DNA of 64,000 bases from NCBI RefSeq assembly GCF_900010755.1, contig NZ_CZJT01000079.1:186001-250000 (forward strand), read 5' to 3'. Below the pieces are notes generated by a model. It worked only from the letters and a program-made list of their open reading frames with translations, was not told the origin of the DNA and ran no database searches. The position numbers and the translations under genes were made by a program. Source of the stretch: Paeniglutamicibacter antarcticus. GTDB taxonomy: Bacteria; Actinomycetota; Actinomycetes; Actinomycetales; Micrococcaceae. This document shows, piece after piece, positions 25,688 to 35,853 of the stretch. The first letter of the stretch is position 1; every line of letters starts with the position of its first letter.

Positions 25688-25992
25688 GGGTTGAGGATAC
25701 GAAAATGTGCCGACATTTTGGAACCGAGTCGAGGGGCATCATCATCGCGCGGATGAAGAAACTTTCGGCGGCCGCTGGATTGCCGGTTCCGGAAACCGCA
25801 AACATCGGGCATGTGCTGTCCGCGAACAAATCGCTGGTGCGTGCGGCATCTGCGGCCGCTGCCGCGGGTCGCGGCCGTCTGCTTGCTGTTTGGCAGTGGG
25901 TCTAAGCGCCATATAACCGTGGGTAAGACTGGAAGTACCATCGAGAGAAGCGACGTATTTCACTGGGAAATGATCGTAGAGAGGCACGCCAA

Positions 25993-26721
25993 ATGCAGGA
26001 ATCAACTTTGGAAGCCAGCATGAATCGAATGGCTGACGGCCAGATATTGAACCCCGGACTGATATCGGCGCGAAGCTGGTGGCTGGCAACAATGCTTTGT
26101 AGGCGCCATTCCGACCTCACGGTCATTGAATACCACCCAGGTGGTGGTCAATACGACTGCTTGGGCCTGTATTCGGCGGCCGCAAGGAAACCTGTCATTG
26201 ATTTAAATCGGGACGGAAGCATCCATCGGCATCTAAGCGGAGAAGGATCACTTCCCTGGGCGGAAGCTTTTGCGGGAGATCACTTTGACATGGTTCTCAA
26301 GCTTGAAAGAGACCTGCCGGATAAAGGGCCGATTCATACGCAGCCGACGAGCCGAAAACTGCTGACTTATAGGGTCTTTGAGGCACTCGCCAGCATTAGC
26401 GCTACGGAACGCTTTCACTGGGACATCCGTTCGACGTATGTGGATACGTCAGGGCATGGCGGGGGCCCACTCTCCGATCCGTTCACGGCCTTCCCTGGTT
26501 CAGCCGAGAATAGAAATTCTTATGGGAACCATCTCCTTGGTGACGCCGCGTATGGATTCTGGTTGTTGAGTCGTCAAAATGAGCCCGAATTCATGGTGGA
26601 TGATCACGGCATTCTCTACCAGCAGGGAGAACAGCCAGTGGATCTGTACAAGAGTTTCGATCTGAACGGCCGTAAGTTGTGGTGCATGATGGGGAAAGAA
26701 CTCGGTCGATACCTGGCTTGA
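25993..26721 (+). CDS. Possible TY-Chap2-type peptide-binding chaperone-like protein
   Basis: This is a 242-residue soluble protein. The block SWWLATMLCRRHSDLTVIEY, then HPGGGQYDCLGLY and PVIDLNRDGSIHRH, looks like the TY-Chap2 group (relatives of T3SS CesT/YopN and YbjN chaperones predicted in actinobacterial conflict systems). This is from memory of the family pattern and needs a profile search. The C-terminal half is rich in Trp, His and Asn and is not recognised. Several in-frame ATGs near the start make the exact N-terminus uncertain. The position at the left edge of the defence genes fits a conflict-related role. Confidence 0.5.
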   Translation: MQESTLEASMNRMADGQILNPGLISARSWWLATMLCRRHSDLTVIEYHPGGGQYDCLGLYSAAARKPVIDLNRDGSIHRHLSGEGSLPWAEAFAGDHFDMVLKLERDLPDKGPIHTQPTSRKLLTYRVFEALASISATERFHWDIRSTYVDTSGHGGGPLSDPFTAFPGSAENRNSYGNHLLGDAAYGFWLLSRQNEPEFMVDDHGILYQQGEQPVDLYKSFDLNGRKLWCMMGKELGRYLA

Positions 26722-26975
26722 GCCATTGATTCTCAGTTGGTAGCGCGCTTGCCACGGCCAGCCTTCTTGGCCGCATCTAAGTGAAGAAATGAGCAGAGGC
26801 TGTGCCGTGCCGGTTGATCTAGGAGGTCGCGAATAAGCATGGTTCATTCTTAGGGATTTCTAGCGGTGTGCTGCCAATATTCAGACTTCTTTTTACGTCC
26901 GGGCGGACTGGAAAGCCACCTATCACGATACGATTTTGATCACGCGTATGCAGAAGGCAAAAGGGGATTGATCTT

Positions 26976-28865
26976 GTGGGCGGAACGATGACAGCAACGA
27001 CGAACCGTCCGGGTTCAGTCACACGGACACAGGATTACCAGTCCTTCTCCCGGGCTTCGACACCGGAAGCCTGCATCCCGGCCGTACAAGAAGAATTCAT
27101 CCTGTGGTTGGGCACTAAGGGCATTACGATGCCTGATTCGCTGAAGCTCATAGAGGTCGGGAACAGTAAGGCTTCCGTGGAGCTCTTGCAGGACGGTGAT
27201 CGCGAACTCCTATTGTGCCGCCTCATTGAAGAAACAAAGACTGGGCGATTCACGACGGAGATATACGCGTCGGCGGAGGGCTGGATCAATATTTCGGTCC
27301 GAAGCAGCTCGGGACAATTCGTTAGCGTACCCCGCATTGCCAAGTCCTTGATGCGCAGGCTTGACCTCTTCGACGCCTCGCTTCAGCTCATGGACGAGCC
27401 AAAGGTCTGGGATGTCGACAAAGTCGGAGAATTGGTTGAGTTGCTTGAGGACTCGGATCGGCACGGCTTGGTGTTCGTTGCTGGAAGTCGGAAGGAAGAG
27501 CAAGCTCTCTTTGACCCGTTCGTGAATGTACTGCCCAAATGGGCACGCGAGGTATATGGGCTGGCGCAAACCATTGCGTTGACACCGGAAGCAACACTTG
27601 AACTAGGTGCGCGGGTTGGCCACTACGGCGTTGGCCCGTGGAATCTGAGGACATACTTTCCGGGCGTCGACCACGAGAGCCCAGTTGATTCGGTACGCCA
27701 CCGTTACCTCAAGACGGATAGGTTGGCACAGCTTCATCACACGACGGTTTCCAAGCTCCTGGGCCAAACAGCACGAAAGCATGCAGCCACACGACCGGAA
27801 CCGCTGGAATTGCTGCATGCACGTCGGGCCTTTACACGCGCTGCCACCCGTCGACTCATCGAAGGGATCGAACACCCTCGGCCGGTGGAGCCGCAGGTTC
27901 TGGATCCAGAAGTCCAATCGAAGACGGTCGCCGACAAGCCTATAGCCCCAACCGGTAAACCGGAGAGCTCTCGACCGAAGACCGAGAACGTCGAGACGTC
28001 TCCCGCAACACCCGCGCTTCAGCCTGCGCCAACCAGTGAAGACATGCAGAGCCAGTTGGATCTTGTACGGATTGTTTTGGGGATCCAGACTCTGACTGAA
28101 CAATCAATCCGCGACGCCAGCCGCAAACTGGCGCCCGAAGCTGAAACGCTGAACGATGAGGCCGCTGAGCTGATCGAAACTCAGCTGCTGCAAATCGAAC
28201 AGCTGGAGGACGACTCCAGACTCCTGGCCAACACGCTTGCCGACATGGAGATTGAACAGGCGGAATACCAAGAAGTCCTCCAGAAGCATCAGTCCGAAAT
28301 ACGGTGGCTGCGTGAGAAGCTCCGCGCGGCCGACGACTATGCAAGCGCCAACGACTCGGCACCGGTCGACGAAGACTGGCAGCGTCCGGAGTCATGTCGC
28401 GAGGTATTGGAAAATCTCGATCCTGCATCCGCGGTGGTGTTTACGGGTAATTACGACCATGCTGATTACGCGGACAACCGGGACCAGCTCGGCCGAGCAG
28501 CATTCAACTTGATTCATGTGTGCTGGGCGTTGGAAAGCTACGCAAAGCTGAAACTTGCGGGTACCTTCTCCGGGAACGTGGACGACTATTTGAGGAACCA
28601 TCAGGATGGACGGGCATCGATCGGTGCTGACAAACACGCGATGAGTGAATCAAAGGTAACCATGGATAGATGGGGAAATGAGCGTATGTTCAAGGTGCCG
28701 AAAAATGTGGCGCCCGATGGGACCGTAGCTATGAAGGCTCACTTCAGGCTCACTCGGGCGGGAATGGGCAGCGCAAGGATGCACTATTTCGATGATGTTC
28801 ACGGAAGTGGCAAGGTCTACATCGGCTATGTAGGTGCCCACCTAACCAACACACAAAGTAACTGA
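26976..28865 (+). CDS. Uncharacterised 629-residue multi-domain protein with coiled coil, likely partner of the Hhe-like genes
   Basis: It starts at a GTG (26976; an ATG at 26988 is also possible) after AAGGGG. Residues 1 to about 290 form a globular domain with no motif I know (contains DRHGLVFVAGSRKEEQALFD). About 300-345 is Pro/Thr-rich linker. About 365-450 is a long Glu/Leu-rich coiled coil. The last 160 residues contain a helical stretch FNLIHVCWALESYAKLKLAG and end in KVYIGYVGAHLTNTQ. That ending is reminiscent of the last strand region of RelE/HigB-like folds, but no catalytic residue can be named. It has the same orientation as, and lies 177 bases upstream of, the first giant Hhe-like gene, suggesting a sensor or adaptor. 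Function unknown. Confidence 0.75.
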   Translation: MGGTMTATTNRPGSVTRTQDYQSFSRASTPEACIPAVQEEFILWLGTKGITMPDSLKLIEVGNSKASVELLQDGDRELLLCRLIEETKTGRFTTEIYASAEGWINISVRSSSGQFVSVPRIAKSLMRRLDLFDASLQLMDEPKVWDVDKVGELVELLEDSDRHGLVFVAGSRKEEQALFDPFVNVLPKWAREVYGLAQTIALTPEATLELGARVGHYGVGPWNLRTYFPGVDHESPVDSVRHRYLKTDRLAQLHHTTVSKLLGQTARKHAATRPEPLELLHARRAFTRAATRRLIEGIEHPRPVEPQVLDPEVQSKTVADKPIAPTGKPESSRPKTENVETSPATPALQPAPTSEDMQSQLDLVRIVLGIQTLTEQSIRDASRKLAPEAETLNDEAAELIETQLLQIEQLEDDSRLLANTLADMEIEQAEYQEVLQKHQSEIRWLREKLRAADDYASANDSAPVDEDWQRPESCREVLENLDPASAVVFTGNYDHADYADNRDQLGRAAFNLIHVCWALESYAKLKLAGTFSGNVDDYLRNHQDGRASIGADKHAMSESKVTMDRWGNERMFKVPKNVAPDGTVAMKAHFRLTRAGMGSARMHYFDDVHGSGKVYIGYVGAHLTNTQSN

Positions 28866-29042
28866 ACTGTACCCAAGCTGAGGGTGTACGGGCGTGGCGA
28901 CTTCCAGCAGCCATACGACGGCAAAGTTTTGCCATGGAAATAGCGGTTGCTGTCATGTGTTGTAGGTCCGGTGTATTAGATTCAAAGAAGGTTACTAAGG
29001 CTCACTTGCCGAGGGGTCGCTACGTTTTTGGGGGATGGAATA

Positions 29043-32000
29043 TTGAGGTCCAATCGGAGTTTTGTCGGATCCGCCGTTGAAGTTATGTCGGAAGCATTGG
29101 GCGGTTATATCGAGACGTACCTCGAAGACCGCATCGCATCCGAGGATTGGACCAGGCTGCTCGCTGCTCACGATGCAAACAATGGCAGACCAGCCCACCC
29201 CATAAAGAAGACGGACCTTGCAGCACAGCTTCGGATCGTTACAACACCGTTCGGCAGCCGTGGCCATCTGTTTGACTTGTCCCGCCCCCAGCAGCGTCTC
29301 GTCGGCGAGCTCCGTGACATACGGAATGCGTGGGCGCACGGGGGAGATTTCGATGCTGCCGATTTGCTCCGCGCCTTGGATACTTGCCTTCGCCTTCTGA
29401 AATCCTTTGAACTTTCCGACGCGGCTGACGAGATCATGGGGCTGATCCACGAAACACGAGCTTCGACAGTTCAAGCCGGCGATTATGGACGTACCGGAAT
29501 TACTGATCCCATCTCGGTTCCGGCACCTGGTACGACGACGCCTGCTGGTTCCGCAACACCAGCTAGTCCGACAACGACTCAGCAGGACGCCGCTGAAGCG
29601 GTCGTAGCTATACAGGAAAAAGCGAGCAACATTTCGCTGGCGGTTTCGCACAGTACTTCCATAAACTACGCAACGGTGCAAGCACGCTTCCCGATCCTCG
29701 ACCGTGTGGAACTTGACTACACGGGTGTCGCGCCGATTTCCGTCCTGGTAGATGCGTCGCTGACGAGCGATGGCGCAACAGTTTCTACCATCGCCGAGCG
29801 TCACATGGATCTAATTCCTGGTAAGACGTCGTTTCATGACTTCGAACTTGAATTGGACCCAGAAGTCTTCTCCAAGATTGATTCCAGGCGGCGGGGCAAA
29901 CTCGTCGTTCGAGTCCGCAATGGCGATGAGGTACTTGCCGTATCCGCTTCCCCTGTTGATCTCCTTCCTGGAACGCATTGGTCTGGAGCTGGGACGCAAG
30001 CAGATGCGGAACTGCTGGCCGCTTTCGTGCAGCCTCAACATCCACAAATCTCCAAGATATTGTCGGATACCAGCGACTTGCTGCTTGAGCGCACTGGCGA
30101 TTCTGCGCTACAGGGTCATCAAGGCGGTCCACAGCGTGTCGATGCGATCGTGGAAGCAGTGTTCGCGGTTCTCAGCAGCCGCGAAATCAGGTATAGCAAC
30201 CCTCCTGCAAGTTGGGAACTGGCGCATCTGGGCGGCCAACATGTCAGGTCCCTGGAAGAAGTCCTGAACGATCGATTCGGAACCTGTCTTGATACTTCGG
30301 TCCTGGTCGCTGCTGTTTTAGAGCAGATAGACATCAACACCACCCTGTGGTTGGTCCCGGGACACGCCTTTATCGCCTACTGGCGATTTGAAGATCGACC
30401 GTTGCCCAGCACAAGCCTCGACGGTGAAGCGGCCGGAACCCTTTTCAATATGGTCAATGCGGATATCTTGCGCATTGTTGAAACCACGGCCATAACCAAC
30501 GATAAGCGGGCCACCATTGAGGCTTCATCCGAAGGGACCAAACGTAAGTACGCCCAAGGCGCGGAAGCCGCGGCGGCACTCGAATTTGTCATTGACGTCC
30601 GACAAGCTCGTCTCAGTGGCATTTTTCCACTGCCAACTCGAAGCCTGGGGGAATCCGGCGATGTCACGGTGGTGGAATACCGCCCTGCCACTTCGCAGAC
30701 GATGGCGAGGTTTTTCAAGGAAAAATCTGCACGCCCTATCGCAGCACCTACGGGCACAGGTGACGTTGTTCCACCTCGGGTGGTTCAGTGGAAGAACGGG
30801 CTGCTGGACCTCTCGCTGCGCAACCGGCTTTTGAACTTTACGCCTGGGGCCCGATTCCCTTTGGCCATCCCTGACAACGCGATTGCAGGATGCGAAGACC
30901 TCATCAATGATGGCAAAGCCATTGAGTTGTTGCCGGAGGATGCTATTGGTGCGGTGGATCTGGAACGGTACAAGACCGGTGCCTTGCTACCCGTGGATCG
31001 CCGTGTCGATTTGCTCCTGTCCAAGGGACAAGCCTTCACGCAAGTTAACGCCAATGGTTACAAGACGAAGCTCCGGAAAATTGCAGCGGATGCCAAGACC
31101 ATCGCGGACCAAAGCGGTGCAAACAACCTGTACCTCGCCATGGGATCGCTTCTGTGGAATTCGGACGGTAAGAAGGAATTGCGGTCCCCGCTGATCTTGA
31201 TCCCAGTGTCACTGCAGCCTGCTGGTCGCGGCGGTCATTTCCGTGTAGTTCGTGATGAATCAGGGACTTCTACGCCGAATTACTGTCTTGCCGAGAAACT
31301 GCGTGAACAGTTCAACCTCAGCATTCCTGCTTTCGAGAACCCGGAACAGGACTCTTCGGGAATCGATCTCGAAAAGACTTTTGCAGCGGTCACCCGGGCG
31401 ATCATGGATGCAGGCTTGCCGTTCCATGTGGAACCCACAGTGGACCTTGCAATCCTGCAATTTGCTAAGTTCCGTATGTGGAAGGATCTTGACGAGAACT
31501 GGGAGACTTTCCTGAAGGCACCCCTGGTTAAGCATCTGGTGGAAACGCCTACTAGTGAGTTTGTTGATCCTGTTACCGCGGATGCGCTCGAATTGTCCAC
31601 GGACTTGGATGATCTTGCCTCCCGTCTTCCCGTGGCCGCAGATGCTTCCCAGCTTGAAGCCGTTGCTTCGGCAGAGCGGGGCCGCACTTTCGTGTTGGAA
31701 GGCCCTCCAGGGACCGGAAAGTCACAGACGATCACCAATCTCCTGGCACACGCCATGTCGTCCGGAAAGAGAGTCCTCTTCGTAGCCGAAAAACGAGCTG
31801 CCCTGGAAGTGGTCAGCAAACGGCTCAACGACGTGGGCCTCGGCGCCTACGCTCTTGACCTGCATGACAAGGGGTCGAGGCCCAATGTTGTCCGTAAACA
31901 GATCAAGGATTCCATCGATCATCTCGTTTTCTCGGATGACCAAGGCATGCAATTGGTCAAGAGCGATCTGCGGGCAGCCCGACGAAAGCTAGCCTTCTAC

Positions 32001-35000
32001 GCCTCGCAGGTGCACGATGAGAACGCTGCCGGCTACTCCGCCTATAGCGCCAACAACAGCATTCTGGTAGTTGATGACGATATTCCGGCCCTACCCGTGA
32101 CCGAACGCTTCGCTTCGGAAACGGATACTGCGGTCATTTCCGCGGTACGAGATGCCATGAGCGAATTGCCGGAGACTGCGGAGTTTGCCCACCCCCAGAA
32201 ACACCATCCCTGGGGATTCATTGATGCACCGGTGGACGCGGAGTCCCAGACTGCCGTTCTGCAGGCAAATGAAGTCCTCGGTTTTGCGCTGAGGAATGCC
32301 CAGTACCTGCAGGGAAACGAATTCGCGGGCAAGCTGCTGTCATCCGCCACGGAGCCGCGTCAGCTTCGTCTTTCCGCCCATTTGATCGGTGCACAGACGC
32401 CGGTGGCCATCCTGGATGAGGTGTGTAGCGAAGGCTGGAACCGGCGACTCGATGCCCTGCAAACCGGAGCCGCAAACTTGGTCGAGGCCATGGCGTGGAT
32501 TCCCGCGACGGTAGATCCAAGCGTGTTGCTCGTCGACCACACCGTCGCCCGTGATGCCGCAGTCGAAGTGGAATCCTCAGGATTCCTAGGGCTCGGGCGG
32601 AACAAGCGACGACTGCAGGTAGTCGCAGAGCACTTTGGTGAGGCCTGGCGTGGCAGCGAAGAGGACGTCAAAAACCTCGTATCCATTGTCGGCGGCCTAT
32701 TGGAGGCCAGAGCCAAGTGTGCTGAGCTCGTCGCCGGGCTCAATGAAGTCGCAGGAATCGAACTGCACGCCGCATGGAACCCCTTCAATGTCCACGACCT
32801 TGAAAGCATTGCCGTACGCCGTGCTGAACTCACGGAGCTGACGTCAACGCTTCCCCGCGGTGCGTCGGAAGAAATCAGCGCCACGCAGCTTGACGCCCTG
32901 CGTGATGTGCTTGTGGAACCGCTGCAGGAGGCACACCATGTAGCCACAGAACTATCCGCGATAGCCACTGCTTGGGAAGGCCTTAACGCGTTGCTTCCCG
33001 GCAATGCCAACGGAACTCAGGCTTGGGCAGGCGACCAGGGCTTCCTGGACCGTTTCGCTGCTACACGTGCCGAACGTGAAGTCGCCGGTGTGGCACTTCG
33101 TGGACTCGGCCGATGGGTGGCGTTCATTTTGGCTTTGGAGATTCTTCGGGAACACGAATTGTTCGGCGCCCGTGACGCACTTTTGCTGGGGGATTACCCT
33201 GCCGAGGATGCACTTCGCGGATTCATGAGGGGTACCGCAGAAGCAGCGTTGCGTGAGCGCTTGGGCGCAAGCGCCCTGGATGACTTCAGCGAAAGCGCAC
33301 ACCTTCGGAACATTTCCCGGTTCACGACTGCATCGAAGGATATTCGCGGCCACTTGGTCAGCGCACTACCGGCCCAAATCTCAGAGCGTCGCGCTCCATT
33401 GCTGCGCAAGGCAGACATCCGGATGGGCGAATTGCAGCGGCAGCTCAATCGGCGCAGCGGCGGCCAAACGGTCCGCCAACTCATGACCAACTACGGGGAC
33501 CTGATCACCACCATCATGCCGTGCGTATTGGTGAGCCCGGACTCCGCGTCACGGTTCTTCCCGCCGCATGCGGGACAGTTTGACGTGGTGGTTTTCGATG
33601 AGGCCTCTCAAATAAGTGTTGCCGATGCTGTTGGCACCTTGGGCCGCGCCAATTCCGCAGTGGTGGTTGGCGACAGCAAACAAATGCCGCCCACAGCATT
33701 CGGCGGCTCTACGTTCGACACGGAATCCGTCGACGACGAAGTTCCGATGATAGCGGATGAAGAGTCGATCCTCAGCGAATGTGTTCAGGCCCGAGTGCCG
33801 AGGCAGTGGCTCTCCTGGCACTACCGTTCACAAGACGAGTCGCTGATTGCCTTCAGCAACCAGCAATACTACGAGGGCAAACTCTCGTCCTTCCCTGCCC
33901 CCCGCAATGGCCAATCCGGGGCAGGAAAGAGTGGCTACGGTATCAGCCTCGTGCGCGTAGATGGAAAGTTCCATCGCTCAGGAGCCGGGGTTCTGTTGCG
34001 GACCAACCCGATTGAGGCCGAGGCCATCGTGGCGGAAGTGAAACGTCGATTCGACAAGTCACCGGGGGAGAATCCCTCGATCGGAGTCGTGACGTTCAAC
34101 GTCCAACAACGGAACTACATCGAAGGCCTCCTGCGCGACCTTGCCGATGACCGGTTAACGGAAGCTTTGGACACTGACGGAGAAGGCTTGTTCGTTAAGA
34201 ACCTTGAGAATGTCCAGGGCGACGAACGCGACGTAATTCTGTTCTCGACAGCATTCAGCGTCAATGACGCCGGAAAACTGCCGTTGAACTTCGGTCCACT
34301 CAACAACTCCGGCGGTGAACGGCGACTAAATGTCGCCGTGACGCGAGCCCGGCGCCAGGTCATCGTTTTCTCCAGTTTCAACCCCGAAGACCTGCGAGCC
34401 GAGAACTCGACGTCTATCGGCATCAAGCATTTGCGCGCTTATCTTGATCTTGCTGCCCAGGGTACGCGGATCCTCAATGACGGGTCGCACCGAGCGCTGG
34501 CGGAAGACCGTTACCGGGACCAGATCGCTGGACAACTCAGAGACCAGGACCACTTCGTTGAAACCAACGTGGGACTTTCTGAATTCAAGATCGACCTTAC
34601 GCTGTCGACCAAGGAGCGTCCGGAGGAACCTCTTGTAGCTGTTCTTCTGGATAATGAGCCGTGGGCCGAACGAAAGACCGTAGGGGATCGAGACGGTCTA
34701 CCGGAGGAAGTCCTGCGCAACCTGCTGGGTTGGCAGTCCGTGGTGAGAATTTGGTTGCCTGCCTGGCTGCAGGATTCTGCTGCTGTCCTGGAACGCATCG
34801 ACCAAGAAGTGCAGCGTGCCGACAAGGAACGAACCGCCGCGGAATTGCAACGCGAGCAACAAGCCGAGGCCGAAAGCCAGCTTCATGAGTCAGGTATTGA
34901 ATCCGAAGCGGGCGCCGCGGAAGAAGCGGACCTGCGGGAGCCACGGAGGATTGACGCTGAACCGGTTGAACCATCGATTGATATCGATCCGGCCGGATCG

Positions 35001-35669
35001 ATTGTTGTGACGGACCCGGGCACCTTACCGGAAGAACACATTCAGCTGGGCTCCGGTGGATTCAGGTCAAATACCGCGGTGGTGGAGGTCGACGACTTGG
35101 CTCCGGCCATAGTCGCAAAGGCCCGTCCCCACAGCGCGTGGAATCAGCGAAATGTGGGTACCCTTGACGAACTCGACGAACTTGAAACCCGCCGCGCACG
35201 AATGAAAGCTTCAGAGCTGCTGAGCGAAATTGCTGCCGCGGAGTGGCCTCTGCCTGTGAAGCGGCTGTCGAAATTGGCCAATGGCTCGTATGGGCTTTCC
35301 AAGGTCTTGGCTGCACGTGAACAAGCAATGGTCGATTGCTTAGATCGTTCGACATACGTTGTGGACAACGATGGATTCGTCTGGCCGATGTCTATTGAAC
35401 AATCCGAATGGATGGATTGCCGGACTGGTTTCGCGGACAACGGGTTGGCCATGACTGAAATCAGCCCGCGAGAAGTTTCGAATGCGATGTGTGAGCTCGT
35501 CGCGAAAAAGGCCGGCCTTGATAGCGACGGCCTCAAAAGGGAAACGATGGCTTTCTTCGGCTACAAGCGTTTCACCACGGGTATCTCCACATGGCTACAA
35601 CAGGGTCTGGAGCTAGCCGTTCGGGAGGGCCGTCTGAGGACGGCCAACGGCCAGATTCTTCCGGGTTGA
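29043..35669 (+). CDS. Hhe-like giant defence protein, copy A (HEPN / TGase-like / DUF4011 / SF1 helicase / Vsr-like nuclease / DUF3320)
   Basis: About 2208 residues. I start it at TTG 29043 (GGGGGATGG upstream) because this aligns with the ATG of the paralog; a TTG at 29028 is also in frame. Order: a Swt1-type HEPN domain at about 1-125 with intact R94-x4-H99 (RNAWAH), a potential RNase; a transglutaminase-like segment with Cys415 (GTCLD) and His441 (PGHAF); DUF4011 (WKNGLLDLSLRNRLLNF, about 580); an SF1 helicase with Walker A GPPGTGKS (Lys893), DEAS at 1519-1522 and the C-terminal motif ERRLNVAVTRAR; a Vsr/DUF559-like nuclease (FKIDLTLS, WAERKTVGDRD); and DUF3320 at the end. This matches Hhe defence proteins (HEPN, helicase, Vsr). 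In the nuclease the usual IE-x-D is replaced by LLDN, as in copy B, so catalysis is uncertain. Confidence 0.85.
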   Translation: MRSNRSFVGSAVEVMSEALGGYIETYLEDRIASEDWTRLLAAHDANNGRPAHPIKKTDLAAQLRIVTTPFGSRGHLFDLSRPQQRLVGELRDIRNAWAHGGDFDAADLLRALDTCLRLLKSFELSDAADEIMGLIHETRASTVQAGDYGRTGITDPISVPAPGTTTPAGSATPASPTTTQQDAAEAVVAIQEKASNISLAVSHSTSINYATVQARFPILDRVELDYTGVAPISVLVDASLTSDGATVSTIAERHMDLIPGKTSFHDFELELDPEVFSKIDSRRRGKLVVRVRNGDEVLAVSASPVDLLPGTHWSGAGTQADAELLAAFVQPQHPQISKILSDTSDLLLERTGDSALQGHQGGPQRVDAIVEAVFAVLSSREIRYSNPPASWELAHLGGQHVRSLEEVLNDRFGTCLDTSVLVAAVLEQIDINTTLWLVPGHAFIAYWRFEDRPLPSTSLDGEAAGTLFNMVNADILRIVETTAITNDKRATIEASSEGTKRKYAQGAEAAAALEFVIDVRQARLSGIFPLPTRSLGESGDVTVVEYRPATSQTMARFFKEKSARPIAAPTGTGDVVPPRVVQWKNGLLDLSLRNRLLNFTPGARFPLAIPDNAIAGCEDLINDGKAIELLPEDAIGAVDLERYKTGALLPVDRRVDLLLSKGQAFTQVNANGYKTKLRKIAADAKTIADQSGANNLYLAMGSLLWNSDGKKELRSPLILIPVSLQPAGRGGHFRVVRDESGTSTPNYCLAEKLREQFNLSIPAFENPEQDSSGIDLEKTFAAVTRAIMDAGLPFHVEPTVDLAILQFAKFRMWKDLDENWETFLKAPLVKHLVETPTSEFVDPVTADALELSTDLDDLASRLPVAADASQLEAVASAERGRTFVLEGPPGTGKSQTITNLLAHAMSSGKRVLFVAEKRAALEVVSKRLNDVGLGAYALDLHDKGSRPNVVRKQIKDSIDHLVFSDDQGMQLVKSDLRAARRKLAFYASQVHDENAAGYSAYSANNSILVVDDDIPALPVTERFASETDTAVISAVRDAMSELPETAEFAHPQKHHPWGFIDAPVDAESQTAVLQANEVLGFALRNAQYLQGNEFAGKLLSSATEPRQLRLSAHLIGAQTPVAILDEVCSEGWNRRLDALQTGAANLVEAMAWIPATVDPSVLLVDHTVARDAAVEVESSGFLGLGRNKRRLQVVAEHFGEAWRGSEEDVKNLVSIVGGLLEARAKCAELVAGLNEVAGIELHAAWNPFNVHDLESIAVRRAELTELTSTLPRGASEEISATQLDALRDVLVEPLQEAHHVATELSAIATAWEGLNALLPGNANGTQAWAGDQGFLDRFAATRAEREVAGVALRGLGRWVAFILALEILREHELFGARDALLLGDYPAEDALRGFMRGTAEAALRERLGASALDDFSESAHLRNISRFTTASKDIRGHLVSALPAQISERRAPLLRKADIRMGELQRQLNRRSGGQTVRQLMTNYGDLITTIMPCVLVSPDSASRFFPPHAGQFDVVVFDEASQISVADAVGTLGRANSAVVVGDSKQMPPTAFGGSTFDTESVDDEVPMIADEESILSECVQARVPRQWLSWHYRSQDESLIAFSNQQYYEGKLSSFPAPRNGQSGAGKSGYGISLVRVDGKFHRSGAGVLLRTNPIEAEAIVAEVKRRFDKSPGENPSIGVVTFNVQQRNYIEGLLRDLADDRLTEALDTDGEGLFVKNLENVQGDERDVILFSTAFSVNDAGKLPLNFGPLNNSGGERRLNVAVTRARRQVIVFSSFNPEDLRAENSTSIGIKHLRAYLDLAAQGTRILNDGSHRALAEDRYRDQIAGQLRDQDHFVETNVGLSEFKIDLTLSTKERPEEPLVAVLLDNEPWAERKTVGDRDGLPEEVLRNLLGWQSVVRIWLPAWLQDSAAVLERIDQEVQRADKERTAAELQREQQAEAESQLHESGIESEAGAAEEADLREPRRIDAEPVEPSIDIDPAGSIVVTDPGTLPEEHIQLGSGGFRSNTAVVEVDDLAPAIVAKARPHSAWNQRNVGTLDELDELETRRARMKASELLSEIAAAEWPLPVKRLSKLANGSYGLSKVLAAREQAMVDCLDRSTYVVDNDGFVWPMSIEQSEWMDCRTGFADNGLAMTEISPREVSNAMCELVAKKAGLDSDGLKRETMAFFGYKRFTTGISTWLQQGLELAVREGRLRTANGQILPG

Positions 35670-35853
35670 GTTCAAGCCCCAGAACAAGGTTGCCGTCCTT
35701 CGAAAACAGGGGGGCCGCAATTCTGTGCCGGGTGCCTGAGGATAAGCCCTCGAACGGAGATTTTGTCAGGTCTGATTTGGTTGGAATCCGCCGGTCAATG
35801 ACGCTTGCAGCCGAAGACCGACCGATACATGATAAGAAATTTTGGGTAGGGAA

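Noticed and set aside
25753..25905. 50-codon plus-strand frame starting MKKLSAAAGLPVPETANIG
   Set aside because: It has no ribosome-binding site or known motif. It could be a remnant, but the evidence is too thin to list as a gene.
24703..27000. Integrase or attachment-site repeat expected beside tRNA-Gln
   Set aside because: I found no recombinase motif and no second copy of the tRNA 3' end in this interval.
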